Assembly: GCA_048499455.1 (NCBI GenBank)
Contig: JASNZV010000027.1
Location: 21,099-85,098, forward strand
Direction: 5' to 3'
Source of the DNA: CFX5 sp023384495
GTDB lineage: Bacteria; Chloroflexota; Anaerolineae; Caldilineales; Caldilineaceae
Length of the DNA: 64,000 nucleotides
Positions 1 through 8,585 of this stretch are shown here, one piece after another. The position numbers and the translations under genes were made by a program. The notes under the pieces were generated by a model. The model was not told where the DNA came from and did not search any database. It was given only the letters and a program-made list of their open reading frames with translations. Position 1 is the stretch's first letter. Every line of letters starts with the position of its first letter.

Positions 1-3000
1 ATATCTAGGTCGTCCACCTCGGCCTGGCCCTTGACCTTCTCCCGGATTTCCTCGATAATTTTGGCCTGTTCCTCTTTAGCCCGCACCAACTGTAGCACCT
101 GTTCGGCGGCGGCGTCAGTGTCGAAGAGATCAAATGATAAGCCCTGCTGGTGGTCTCGCACCATGCGGGTGGCAAACTCCCTGATTTTTCCTTCGCCCTC
201 TGCGAGCACCTCGTCGGGGAACAGCCCCTTCAGCCCCTCAAACCAGGGTGAGGTGAAGCCCTTGACCGCCACGTCCGCCATCCGGCGCGCCGGCTCGTCT
301 ACCGCATCTTCGCGGGGCAGCAGCTCATCCAGAGGGATCAGGCCCTTCGTGGTGTCTTTCAAGACGCTTGAGATCAGGCCGTCGAGCGCCTGGTTCATGC
401 GTTCGGTTGCCTGCTCGAAGGCGTCGGCCATGTTGCCGGCCCCACCCCCTACATCTCGCATGTCGGCCAGCATGTCGGTGGCCTGGGCGTTCCAGTTCTG
501 CTGGAGCGCGCCCAGCGCACTGTCCAGCACCTGGGCGCCTAGTGGGTCTCGCCCCTGGCTGACGCGGGACTCGTTGAGGGCGTCGAAGGTCTCGCGCACG
601 GCGCGGGCTTGTTCGGCAAAGACACTGGTCTGCTGAAGCGCCCCGCCCAGACCCAACACCGGCACGAGCCGGTTGGCGACGGAGAAGCCGGCCTGGATGG
701 CCGACGCTTCGAGCTGGGCGATCTGCGCTTCGAGGGTGGCAAAGTCGTCGGCCAGTTGTAGGGCGCTGGCGCCGGCAGTGTCGAAGGCCACCGGCAGGCG
801 TGAATAGGAATCGAAGAGAAGACCTGCGATCTCGATGTTATTGTCCTCTTCGGCGTTGGCCACGGCCAGTTGCGCCAGATAGGTTGCCTGGGCTACCACG
901 GTTTGCTCGTAGCTTTGCGCCAGTAGAGCGGTGGCTGTAGCTTCCTGTTGTTTGTTGGCGGCGCTTGCGTCTAAGGCGCCGGCCTCCGCTACAGCCGCAT
1001 CGGCGTTGGCCTGCCGTATGGTTACCGAGTGCCGGCTAATCTCGTTCTCCGTCAGGCTCGCCGTGGCCAGCCTTTCTTTGACCGCGGTGAGCACCCGGTA
1101 TGCTTCGGTGGCCTCTTCTGCCGCCGGCCCTTCGTCCATCTCAACGGCTGCCACGCGGAACGACTGCGGCCGCGCCTCGTCGAGGCGGTTCAGGAAGCGC
1201 TCTGCGCGCGCGTCGGCGTCCTCCAGGAGACCGATCATCCTGAGCAGGCTCTCGCTGCGCTCCTCGACGGCTCCGCCCACCGTGCCGGCTGCGGTCGAGG
1301 TGGTAGTGTCGTCGAGCGCCTGGAGGATGCGCTCCTGGCCCTGCCGATAGCCGTCTACAGCGCTCAGGATGATGGCGGTCTGCTCATCAGCGGCGGCAGT
1401 GAGCGTAGAAGCCAGCTCCACACCCCGCGCCTCGATCTCCCCCCTCGTCTCCTCGATGGCCTGGTCGATGTTGGCGAGGATTGGATCGACCTGCGTGTCG
1501 AAGATGCCGAGCGAGTCGATGCCCTTGCCGGCAATGAGCGCCTGCGCCTGGATAAGTAGACTGCGTTTCTCTTCCAAAAGCGATACATACTCTTCTAGCA
1601 ACTGGACCGTGGCATGGTCCTGCTGCTCGACCGGCAGGGCGAGTTCCGCGGCCAGTTGCTGGCTGAGGGCGGCGTGCTGGGCATTGGCCTCTTCCAACTG
1701 CCGGAAGAGTTCGTTGCGGCGCTCTTCGAGCCGGCGCAGGCTGTCGTCGTTGGAGATGACAGCCGCGGCCTCCTCAGTGACGCCTACGACCTGGCGCATG
1801 AAGTCGTCCTGGATCGACTCGTGGTCGATGTTGAGTTCGACCTCAAACGGGATGGCAAGCCCCGGCGCAAGCGCACGCAAGGGATTATCGGCGATCTCAG
1901 ACAGCCGGCGCTCCAGATCGGCAATCTCAGCTTCGGTCTGCTCGATCTGTTGCCCCAACTCCTGGAACCGTTCGGTTTCGCTCTGCGCCCAGGCGTCCCG
2001 GCGTTCACGGGCGATCTGGTCCAGGCGGCCACGAGCATCGTTTAGCCGGCGCTCCAGGTCGGCTTCGGTCTCGTCGATACGGTCCTGCTCCTCTTGGGCC
2101 AACGCCGAGATCGGCACACGCCCAAACTCGCTCAGCCGGCCCCCAATGCCGGGGATGGGGAATAGCTCGTCGGCAGCCGGCACGTCGAACTCTTCTCGCC
2201 CATCTCGCACCGCCCGGCGCACCTCGTCGATGGTTTGCAGCAGCTCTTCGTAGGATGTGTTGAGCCCCTCTACGTCAGCCTGAAACTGGGCGACGATCTC
2301 CGGGTCTGCCCCTTCCTCGGTGGCCCTGGCAAGGGCCTCCTCGGTGCCGGCCTTCAAATCCTCCAGTTGACGTTTGCGCTGTAAGAGCGAGGCGTAGTCT
2401 GCCGCCTCGACCTCACTGAGGCTGGCCAGCACCCGGTTGTTCTGGGCGCGCTCGGAGAAGCTCGCCTCGGTCGCACGGATGGACTCCGTGACCCGTTCTA
2501 ACTGCTGTTCCCACCAGGTGGCGCCGGCCTCTAAGCTTGGTTCGGCCAGAGAGGCCGCCCAGTCAAGCAGGGCGCTTTTCGAGTCTGCCACTGCCTGTGA
2601 CAACCGTTCATGTTCCTCGCGCAATGCCTGGGCCGGCGTCAGGGCCTGGTTCATCAGGCTCTCGTTTTCGGCCAGAATGCCGGCAATGAGCGCCTCGCCC
2701 CGCCCTCGCTCGGTGAGCTGGTCAGCAGTGCGGTTTACGCTCGCGGCATAGTCGTCGATCACCTTGTTGCCATCGCGGATGATGCCCATCTGTTCCAGGG
2801 CAGCCGTGTTGCCGGTCTGGATGGCTTCTGTGACCTGCCGGATTGCATCCTGCCAGGGCAATCCGAACTCGTCAGCGAAGCGTTGTGTAGTCCGGGCGAT
2901 GGCTATGAACTCATCGATGCTGTCGATGGGGCCGGAGAGGTCCACGAGGGAGATCAGGTCCAGGGCCTCACTCTCGCTTAGACGCTGGTTCAGGGCGGTT

Positions 3001-3707
3001 CTGAGATCATCGACCGCCTGCTCGACCTCGCTGGGCTTGAATTCCAACCGGCGGGCAAGGAGATTCTCACGGGCGGTCTCCTCCTCGCCGCGCTCCATCT
3101 CGTCCCACAGGAGCTTTACGCCGCCCACGGCGAGGCCGGCAGCCGCGGTGACAAGCCCCAGGGCGCCGGCCATCTTCAGGGCTCCCTGAGCAACGTTGGG
3201 CAACATCTTCCCCAAGTCGCCCACTTTGGCAATCTGTTCGACGCCGGGGATCTGGCGCAGCAAGGGCGCATCGTCTAGTTTGGATAGCGCATCAGCGATA
3301 CGGCGGTAGCCGCCGGCATTACGTTCGATACCCTGATTCACCCGTTCGTGGCGCTCTCTGAGCTGCTCGACCCGGCTGTTCATCTCCCCCAGTTGGGAGA
3401 GCAGCCCACCCATGTTGGGCCGGCCCAGGGCTTCCATATTCTGGCGCATCCGCAGAAAGCGCTCTTCGAGCTGGTCCAGTGCCTCAATCGCTGTGTCGAG
3501 CTGGTCAGGGATGAGGTTACCAAAGAGATCGCCGTCCCCTAGCCCCCTGGACCGGCTCATGCGCTCGACCTTCTGGGCGGCCTGGTCGGCGATGGCCTGG
3601 GTGCGTTCCAGCGTGCGGTTGGCCCGTTCGGCGTTGCGGGCGACGGAGTCGAAGCCGGCGCCGGTCTCGTCCTTGACCCGAACCTCGCCCTGCAATGGTG
3701 GCAGCAC
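1..3707 (-). CDS. Phage tail tape measure protein (partial, C-terminus beyond window)
   Basis: The reading frame is open from a GTG at 3707 to the left edge, about 1,235 codons with no stop seen where I translated it. GGAGAAACC lies just upstream of the GTG. The product is dominated by long heptad-like Ala/Glu/Gln/Arg/Leu stretches predicted as coiled coil, with a Gly/Ala/Val-rich hydrophobic segment at about residues 169-195. That is the usual build of tape measure proteins, which set tail length and sit inside the tail tube. Many opposite-strand open frames here are shadows of this gene. It has its own promoter and a hairpin leader. The family call rests on size, composition and phage context, not on a catalytic motif. 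Confidence 0.8.
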   Translation of the reverse strand, partial: MLPPLQGEVRVKDETGAGFDSVARNAERANRTLERTQAIADQAAQKVERMSRSRGLGDGDLFGNLIPDQLDTAIEALDQLEERFLRMRQNMEALGRPNMGGLLSQLGEMNSRVEQLRERHERVNQGIERNAGGYRRIADALSKLDDAPLLRQIPGVEQIAKVGDLGKMLPNVAQGALKMAGALGLVTAAAGLAVGGVKLLWDEMERGEEETARENLLARRLEFKPSEVEQAVDDLRTALNQRLSESEALDLISLVDLSGPIDSIDEFIAIARTTQRFADEFGLPWQDAIRQVTEAIQTGNTAALEQMGIIRDGNKVIDDYAASVNRTADQLTERGRGEALIAGILAENESLMNQALTPAQALREEHERLSQAVADSKSALLDWAASLAEPSLEAGATWWEQQLERVTESIRATEASFSERAQNNRVLASLSEVEAADYASLLQRKRQLEDLKAGTEEALARATEEGADPEIVAQFQADVEGLNTSYEELLQTIDEVRRAVRDGREEFDVPAADELFPIPGIGGRLSEFGRVPISALAQEEQDRIDETEADLERRLNDARGRLDQIARERRDAWAQSETERFQELGQQIEQTEAEIADLERRLSEIADNPLRALAPGLAIPFEVELNIDHESIQDDFMRQVVGVTEEAAAVISNDDSLRRLEERRNELFRQLEEANAQHAALSQQLAAELALPVEQQDHATVQLLEEYVSLLEEKRSLLIQAQALIAGKGIDSLGIFDTQVDPILANIDQAIEETRGEIEARGVELASTLTAAADEQTAIILSAVDGYRQGQERILQALDDTTTSTAAGTVGGAVEERSESLLRMIGLLEDADARAERFLNRLDEARPQSFRVAAVEMDEGPAAEEATEAYRVLTAVKERLATASLTENEISRHSVTIRQANADAAVAEAGALDASAANKQQEATATALLAQSYEQTVVAQATYLAQLAVANAEEDNNIEIAGLLFDSYSRLPVAFDTAGASALQLADDFATLEAQIAQLEASAIQAGFSVANRLVPVLGLGGALQQTSVFAEQARAVRETFDALNESRVSQGRDPLGAQVLDSALGALQQNWNAQATDMLADMRDVGGGAGNMADAFEQATERMNQALDGLISSVLKDTTKGLIPLDELLPREDAVDEPARRMADVAVKGFTSPWFEGLKGLFPDEVLAEGEGKIREFATRMVRDHQQGLSFDLFDTDAAAEQVLQLVRAKEEQAKIIEEIREKVKGQAEVDDLD

Positions 3708-3724
3708 TATGGGTTTCTCCTCAG

Positions 3725-3788
3725 AAAAATAAAGCGCCGGTGAGCGACTTGCTCACCGGCGCACTGTAGGCGCATCCACTTTGCGCCT
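3725..3788 (-). promoter_or_regulatory. Hairpin leader element, copy 4 (upstream of tape measure)
   Basis: Transcribed on the minus strand, this holds a first hairpin GGCGCA/TGCGCC, then a perfect 12-bp stem GCGCCGGTGAGC/GCTCACCGGCGC with a 5-nt loop, then TTTATTTTT. The Shine-Dalgarno sequence and GTG of the tape measure gene follow within 20 nt. It belongs to a four-member family (also at 8316, 18253 and 24953) sharing GTGCGCCGG...CCGGCGC plus a T-run directly before a phage structural gene. It looks like an intrinsic terminator but sits at the 5' end of the transcript. Confidence 0.7.
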
Positions 3789-3819
3789 ATTCTACCACAC
3801 AGCAGCCCCATTTACTCAA
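3789..3819 (-). promoter_or_regulatory. Putative sigma70 promoter for tape measure gene
   Basis: Minus strand: -35 TTGAGT (3814-3819), 19-bp spacer, -10 TAGAAT (3789-3794). The spacer is longer than ideal, so this is the weakest promoter among the leader-linked set. The -35 falls inside the last codons of the upstream lipoprotein gene. Confidence 0.4.
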
Positions 3820-4486
3820 CAGAGATAGCCCATTCACCCGTCGAACGAATTTCAAGGATCGACACCTCTTCGTTTGCCGTCGCAGTGATTTCGGCAATGG
3901 TGTTGGTGGCGGCTAGACGGTTCCTGAACTCGCCATAGCCGTTCAGTGCAAAGTCGTCTTTTGGAGTCAGAACGGATATGCGAAAGGGGCCGGCTGTCTC
4001 GCGTTCTAACCGGAACACATCGTAGCCCTTGCCGGTGACTTTGCCAGGAACCGGCAGAACGGGGAAGTGTCTGGGCGCTATCGCCTCGATGCGCCAGGGG
4101 CCCTGCGTCATGATCTCCCATTCAATGCTGTATGCTCCGATCCGTTGGCTACCCGGATCATTGAGCAGATGCGTTCCAAAGTAGGTGTTGTTCGCCGCAG
4201 GGAAGATCGCCTCAGTTTCATCCAGCGAATTTCTGACGAAGATACTGAGCCGATCAGAGTCACCCCAAACCCTGATGGCATACGTGTCTGTGTACTCATC
4301 CAGCGGAAAGATTCCACTCCCCTCGCCCTCAAGGACGATGACGCCGGGGCCGGGAGTACTATAAGCAGGAATAGTTTGGGCGACAGTTGGCCCGGTTGAT
4401 GAGTTTCTTTCCCTGGTGGAATTACAGGCGGTAATAAAGACGAGGAAGACAACTACCACGATGGACTGTCGAGCGAGATATGGCAT
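3812..4486 (-). CDS. Putative secreted lipoprotein, function unknown
   Basis: I place the start at the ATG at 4486, preceded by GGGAGGG, instead of an ATG seven codons upstream. The first 21 residues form a signal peptide with a run of Val/Phe/Leu and a lipobox ending at C21 (FITAC), so the mature protein should be lipid-anchored. The rest (about 200 residues) is rich in beta-type sequence and has no catalytic motif I recognise. It lies beside a restriction-modification gene in a non-structural island between tail genes and looks like cargo, perhaps expressed from the prophage. Superinfection exclusion is one possibility, but nothing in the sequence proves it. Confidence 0.65.
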   Translation of the reverse strand: MPYLARQSIVVVVFLVFITACNSTRERNSSTGPTVAQTIPAYSTPGPGVIVLEGEGSGIFPLDEYTDTYAIRVWGDSDRLSIFVRNSLDETEAIFPAANNTYFGTHLLNDPGSQRIGAYSIEWEIMTQGPWRIEAIAPRHFPVLPVPGKVTGKGYDVFRLERETAGPFRISVLTPKDDFALNGYGEFRNRLAATNTIAEITATANEEVSILEIRSTGEWAISVE

Positions 4487-4572
4487 GTCAGCACCCTCCC
4501 ATTGCAAGGGTTGTTGATCCGGCTCATCCTATCAGATTTAAGGCATGAAATCAAAAACCATTTCTCCTGGGT

Positions 4573-4602
4573 TTGGCAGCCTTCGCCGTTCTTGTTTATA
4601 AT
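4573..4602 (+). promoter_or_regulatory. Putative sigma70 promoter for the MmeI-like gene
   Basis: -35 TTGGCA (4573-4578), 18-bp spacer, -10 TATAAT (4597-4602), about 45 bp before the ATG at 4647. It gives the restriction-modification gene its own transcription start, consistent with lysogenic expression. Confidence 0.6.
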
Positions 4603-4646
4603 GGCCCTGCCATCCAACCTTCTGCAACTAGAATGACAAGCTGCTC

Positions 4647-7436
4647 ATGACCAATATGACCCCCCAGGAGTTTGTCTCCAAATGGCGCAATGTCTCTTTG
4701 CGCGAGCGCGCCAGCTCTCAGGAACACTTCATCGATCTCTGCCGGCTCATCGGCCACCCCACACCGGTCGAAGATGACCCCACCGGCGAACGGTTCACCT
4801 TCGAGGCCGGCGCGGCAAAGACCGGCGGCGGCCAGGGTTGGGCGGATGTGTGGAAGCGGGGTTTCTTCGCCTGGGAGTACAAGGGTCGGCACGCCAACCT
4901 CGAACGGGCATACGAGCAGTTGCTCCAATACCGGGAGTCCCTGCTCAATCCGCCCCTCCTGATTGTGAGCGACATCGAGCGGATTATCGTTCACACCAAC
5001 TTCACCAACACGGTGAAGCAGGTCATCACCATCACTTTGGATGACCTATTGACGCCGGTTGGGTTCCAGCGGCTGCGCGACATCTTCTATAACCCTGAAG
5101 CGTACCGCTCGCCTCAGACCACCGAACAGGTCACCCAGGAGGCGGCCCGTGAGTTTGCCCGGCTGGCCGAACACTTGCGGCGCTGGGGCGAAGATCCCGA
5201 ACGGGTAGCCCACTTCTTGATCCGCATCCTGTTCTGTCTCTTTGCCGAAGACATCCAACTGCTGCCTAAAGGGTTGTTCACACGAATGATCGAGCAGGGG
5301 CGTAGGCGACCGGCCGACTTTGGCCGTCTGTTAAGCCAGCTATTCGACGCCATGATCGCCGGCGGGTACTTCGGTGTTGAGGAGATCCGCAACTTTGATG
5401 GCGGCCTCTTTGACAGCGCTGAAGTCCTGGATCTTGACTGGGATGCGCTGGAAATCTTGTATCGTGTCTCCCGACTTGACTGGTCAAACATTGAGCCGTC
5501 GATCCTGGGTACGCTCTTTACGGCCGCCCTGGACCCGGATAAGCGTGCCCAGTTGGGCGCTCAGTACACCAGCAAAGAGGACATCCTCTTGATTGTCGAG
5601 CCGGTGCTAATGGCTCCACTACGCCGGGAATGGGCGGAAGTGAAGGAAAAGGCGCTGGCGTTAGCGGACCGGCGCAACCAGGCGACTGACCGGGGAGTGC
5701 GCACCCGCCTGACCAACGAACTGAGGCAGTTCGTGATGAGCTTTGCGCAGAAGCTTGCCACGGTCCGGGTGCTCGATCCCGCGTGCGGGAGCGGTAATTT
5801 CCTCTACGTTTCGCTCCGGCTACTGCTCGACCTGTGGAAAGAGGTGGCGCTGTTTGCCGGTGAAGTCGGCTTGAGTCTGCCCCTCCCCTTGCCGGGCGAA
5901 TCGCCCTCGCCCGAACAACTCTATGGCATCGAAATCGACCCCTATGCCCACGAACTGGCCCAAGCAACGGTGTGGATTGGCTATCTCCAATGGCTGCACG
6001 AAAACGGCTATGGCATCCCACCAGAGCCTATCTTGAGGCCGTTGGACAACATCAAGCACATGGATGCTATCTTGGCCTATGATGCCGAAGGTTGGCCAGT
6101 GGAACCGGAGTGGCCGGAAGCGGATGTGATCGTGGGGAATCCGCCGTTTCTTGGGGCAAGTAGACTGCGTACAGAACTGGGCAGTGATTATGCCGAGTCA
6201 CTTTTCAGGCTATACAGAGAACGACTTCCGGCAAGTGATCTGGTGTGCTACTGGTTTGAAAGAGCAAGAGCGCATATTCAACAACGACACTCAAGGCGGG
6301 CCGGATTATTAGCAACGCAAGGTATACGAAGTGGATTGAATCGAACAGTGCTGAATCGTATCAAGCAGACGGGCGATATTTTTTGGGCTATAGATGATAG
6401 AAATTGGGTGCTGGACGGCGCTATTGTACATGTGGCGATGGTCGGTTTCGATGATGGCAGCGAATCTGCGCGCTTGCTTAACCAGAGAGTGGTAAACCGT
6501 ATAAACGCAGATTTATCAGCAACAGTTGATGTTACCACAGCAGAGAAACTACAAGAGAATCAAAGATTGTCATTTAAGGGCGCTGAACCTGGCGGGCCAT
6601 TCGACATCTCGTATGATACTGCGCTGCAAATGCTGTCTGCTCCCATCAACCCCACGGGTAAGCATAATTCAGACGTAGTCAAACCTGTCATAAACGCCGC
6701 GGATTTGATGGGCGTTTCAAGAAACATGTACACCATTGATTTTGGTCTGATGGAATTGGAGGATGCGGCAGATTACGAAATGCCATTCGAGCATGTTAGG
6801 CGACATGTTTATCCAGTGCGAGTTAAGAATAGTGAGCCGGTTCGCTCAAGATTTTGGTGGCGATACGCTCGTCCCCGCCCGGATATGCGGGCGGCAATTG
6901 CAGGATTGTCCAGGTACATTGTTACACCTGGTGTTTCAAAGCATAGGGTATTCGTTTGGACGCAGGGGAATACGCTCTGCAATAACCTCACGTGTGTTAT
7001 CGCCAGAGAGGATGATTATTTCTTGGGCGTTCTGCAATCGTGGGCACACGAAGTTTGGTCACGTGCTCAGGGAAGCCAACTGCGTGAGGCGGAAAGCGGA
7101 CAACGGTACACAAATACAGTAACTTTTGAAACCTTCCCCTTCCCCTGGCCGCCCGGCAAGGAACCCCAAGACGACCCACGCGTGCAGGCCATTTCCCAGG
7201 CTGCCAAAGAACTGGTCGAAAAGCGTGACGCCTGGCTGAACTCGCCTGGCCTGAGTGAAGCCGAGCTAAAGAAGCGCACGCTCACAAACCTATACAACCA
7301 GCGTCCAACCTGGCTTGACCTGGCGCACAAGAAGCTAGATGCAGCGGTCTTTGCTGCGTATGGCTGGCCGTCTGATTTAAGTGATGAGGAGATATTGGAG
7401 CGGCTGCTGGCGCTGAATTTGGAGCGGGCGCATTAA
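4647..7436 (+). CDS. MmeI-like bifunctional restriction endonuclease / DNA methyltransferase (type IIL/IIG)
   Basis: The 929-residue product matches the size and architecture of MmeI-family single-chain restriction-modification enzymes. An N-terminal nuclease carries D67-X9-E77-Y-K79, the D-X9-EXK signature known for MmeI. A helical connector follows. The methyltransferase has motif I DPACGSGNF (about 377-385) and motif IV NPPF (498-501), which fits an adenine-N6 enzyme. The C-terminal part is the target-recognition region. Such proteins methylate one strand of a short asymmetric site and cut a fixed distance away. The stretch at about 6140-7130 (the recognition region) is visibly AT-richer than the gene's two ends, suggesting domain exchange. 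As a phage-borne gene it may protect the lysogen or compete with other phages. Confidence 0.9.
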   Translation: MTNMTPQEFVSKWRNVSLRERASSQEHFIDLCRLIGHPTPVEDDPTGERFTFEAGAAKTGGGQGWADVWKRGFFAWEYKGRHANLERAYEQLLQYRESLLNPPLLIVSDIERIIVHTNFTNTVKQVITITLDDLLTPVGFQRLRDIFYNPEAYRSPQTTEQVTQEAAREFARLAEHLRRWGEDPERVAHFLIRILFCLFAEDIQLLPKGLFTRMIEQGRRRPADFGRLLSQLFDAMIAGGYFGVEEIRNFDGGLFDSAEVLDLDWDALEILYRVSRLDWSNIEPSILGTLFTAALDPDKRAQLGAQYTSKEDILLIVEPVLMAPLRREWAEVKEKALALADRRNQATDRGVRTRLTNELRQFVMSFAQKLATVRVLDPACGSGNFLYVSLRLLLDLWKEVALFAGEVGLSLPLPLPGESPSPEQLYGIEIDPYAHELAQATVWIGYLQWLHENGYGIPPEPILRPLDNIKHMDAILAYDAEGWPVEPEWPEADVIVGNPPFLGASRLRTELGSDYAESLFRLYRERLPASDLVCYWFERARAHIQQRHSRRAGLLATQGIRSGLNRTVLNRIKQTGDIFWAIDDRNWVLDGAIVHVAMVGFDDGSESARLLNQRVVNRINADLSATVDVTTAEKLQENQRLSFKGAEPGGPFDISYDTALQMLSAPINPTGKHNSDVVKPVINAADLMGVSRNMYTIDFGLMELEDAADYEMPFEHVRRHVYPVRVKNSEPVRSRFWWRYARPRPDMRAAIAGLSRYIVTPGVSKHRVFVWTQGNTLCNNLTCVIAREDDYFLGVLQSWAHEVWSRAQGSQLREAESGQRYTNTVTFETFPFPWPPGKEPQDDPRVQAISQAAKELVEKRDAWLNSPGLSEAELKKRTLTNLYNQRPTWLDLAHKKLDAAVFAAYGWPSDLSDEEILERLLALNLERAH

Positions 7437-7481
7437 CATAGATATTTACACTGCAAAGCTTAAAACGCTTCTCAGAGCATC

Positions 7482-7631
7482 TCAGCCCCCAAGCAGCCAC
7501 GACACAAATCTAATAGCGCCAAGCACTAGTAGACCCGGCACTAGATACCTGGTAATGTAGCTGCGCCAATCAGGTGGCGGTTTTCTGCTCGGCGGGTTGG
7601 TGAAGTAAACCCCGATTGGCCCTTGTCCCAT
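7482..7631 (-). CDS. Small single-pass membrane protein (49 aa)
   Basis: An ATG at 7631 follows GGATCGAGGATAG and opens a 49-codon frame ending in TGA at 7482. The N-terminal half is hydrophilic with several prolines and basic residues. Residues 30-48 (LVPGLLVLGAIRFVSWLLG) form one transmembrane helix. It lies between the MmeI-like gene (convergent) and the ssb remnant. I do not recognise a family. The clear start, the hydrophobic helix and the fit into an otherwise empty gap support a real gene. Confidence 0.5.
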   Translation of the reverse strand: MGQGPIGVYFTNPPSRKPPPDWRSYITRYLVPGLLVLGAIRFVSWLLGG

Positions 7632-7789
7632 TAGACTATCCTCGATCCTTTGTCTCATTAAGGATACAATTGCCGTTACGTCAGAAGATATGCTGAGTAT
7701 AACTTGGCAAAGGAGTTATTGTCAAGCACGTGTTTTACCTCTGCTCTGGACTGTGACGCATATCTGAGCGACATGAGTCGCCTAAAAAG

Positions 7790-8120
7790 ACCCCACCCCC
7801 CACTGGGGTAAAACGAACCGGCGGCAACCTCATCCAGCCTGGCCGCGCTGGTTCTCGGTTCATAGCGTGGGGCTGTTCGACCTCGCCTACCACCAACACC
7901 TTGCTGCCTTTGGTCAGATACTGGCCGGCGATCTCGGCCAGTTTGCGCCATACCAGGCCGTCACCCGAAACCAGAGCACCTTCTCATGGCGCTCGCCGGC
8001 GCTGTCAGTCCACGTTTTGTTGACCGCCAGGCTGAAGACGGTGACCGGCACGCCGGATGGGGTGTAGCGCATGGTGGGGTCCTGACCGAGATTGCCTACC
8101 AGGGTGATCTGTTGGTACAT
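7790..8120 (-). pseudogene. ssb: Single-stranded DNA-binding protein, broken by frameshifts
   Basis: The ATG at 8120, with TAGGAG upstream, begins a typical OB-fold SSB N-terminus: VGNLGQDPTMRYTPSG, then a FSLAVN strand and a KVLWFRVTAW strand. Right after this, near 7950, the frame is lost. The expected continuation (RKLAEIAGQYLTKGSKVLVV) is encoded one frame over. A second shift near 7870 moves the C-terminal PRYEPRTSAARLDEV-like segment to a third frame. A full phage SSB is about 120-150 residues, whereas the uninterrupted frame gives 68. Either the gene has decayed or the assembly carries several indels here. No other SSB was found in the window. Confidence 0.75.
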
Positions 8121-8266
8121 GGGCCGGCTCCTAAACTAAGAGGGTAGGCGGCTAGGGCTTATCCCCCGAATCACCCCAGCCGCCAGACGCATCTTATGCA
8201 CCCAGACATAATACACTATACAGGTTATCAGTTTTCAACCAGATAAATATACTTGTTCATCTAAGA

Positions 8267-8295
8267 TTGATTCTGATAGCCATATCCGGTATAAT
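8267..8295 (+). promoter_or_regulatory. Strong sigma70 promoter of the tail operon
   Basis: -35 TTGATT (8267-8272), exact 17-bp spacer, consensus -10 TATAAT (8290-8295). The predicted start near 8302 puts the hairpin leader (8316-8363) at the extreme 5' end of the tail-gene mRNA. Confidence 0.75.
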
Positions 8296-8315
8296 GGTGT
8301 CATATATATGATTAG

Positions 8316-8363
8316 TTGCGCCAGGTGCGCCGGTGGGACTTCCACCGGCGCACCTTTTGTTTT
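8316..8363 (+). promoter_or_regulatory. Hairpin leader element, copy 1 (upstream of tail operon)
   Basis: TTGCGCC, then a perfect 13-bp stem GGTGCGCCGGTGG/CCACCGGCGCACC with a 5-nt loop, then TTTTGTTTT. The ATG at 8379 follows 15 nt later after AAGAAAG. It looks like an intrinsic terminator but sits between a strong promoter and the first gene, as in the copies at 3725, 18253 and 24953. Stem positions differ between copies but keep pairing. Confidence 0.75.
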
Positions 8364-8378
8364 CAAGAAAGCAAACCG

Positions 8379-8585
8379 ATGGACGAAAACACGATTCAGG
8401 TTGACGTGCAGCGGCTCCGGCTCAAACCGGGTGACCGGGTGGTGCTCACGTTGACCCAGCACTGCACCGAGGAGGAGATACAACGTGTCCGGGAGCGGGC
8501 GCAGGAACTGTTCACCGGCCACGAGGTTATCGTTCTCCAGGGTATGACGCTGCAGATCGTCGAGGGGCAGGAGGGGGAAGCGTGA
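8379..8585 (+). CDS. Small phage protein (68 aa), first gene of the tail operon
   Basis: The ATG at 8379, behind AAGAAAG, is chosen because the upstream in-frame ATG would lie inside the leader hairpin. The product is a charged 68-residue soluble protein (pattern VVLTLTQHCTEEEIQRVRER). No family is recognised. Its stop overlaps the start of the next gene by 4 nt, indicating translational coupling. As the first gene behind the leader it will report the activity of that element. Confidence 0.6.
   Translation: MDENTIQVDVQRLRLKPGDRVVLTLTQHCTEEEIQRVRERAQELFTGHEVIVLQGMTLQIVEGQEGEA

Noticed and set aside
31..3189. Several plus-strand open frames of 100-290 codons opposite the tape measure gene
   Set aside because: They are Ser/Arg/Ala-rich antisense translations of a GC-rich coiled-coil gene. 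The minus-strand frame is continuous over the whole stretch and has a start, ribosome-binding site and promoter.
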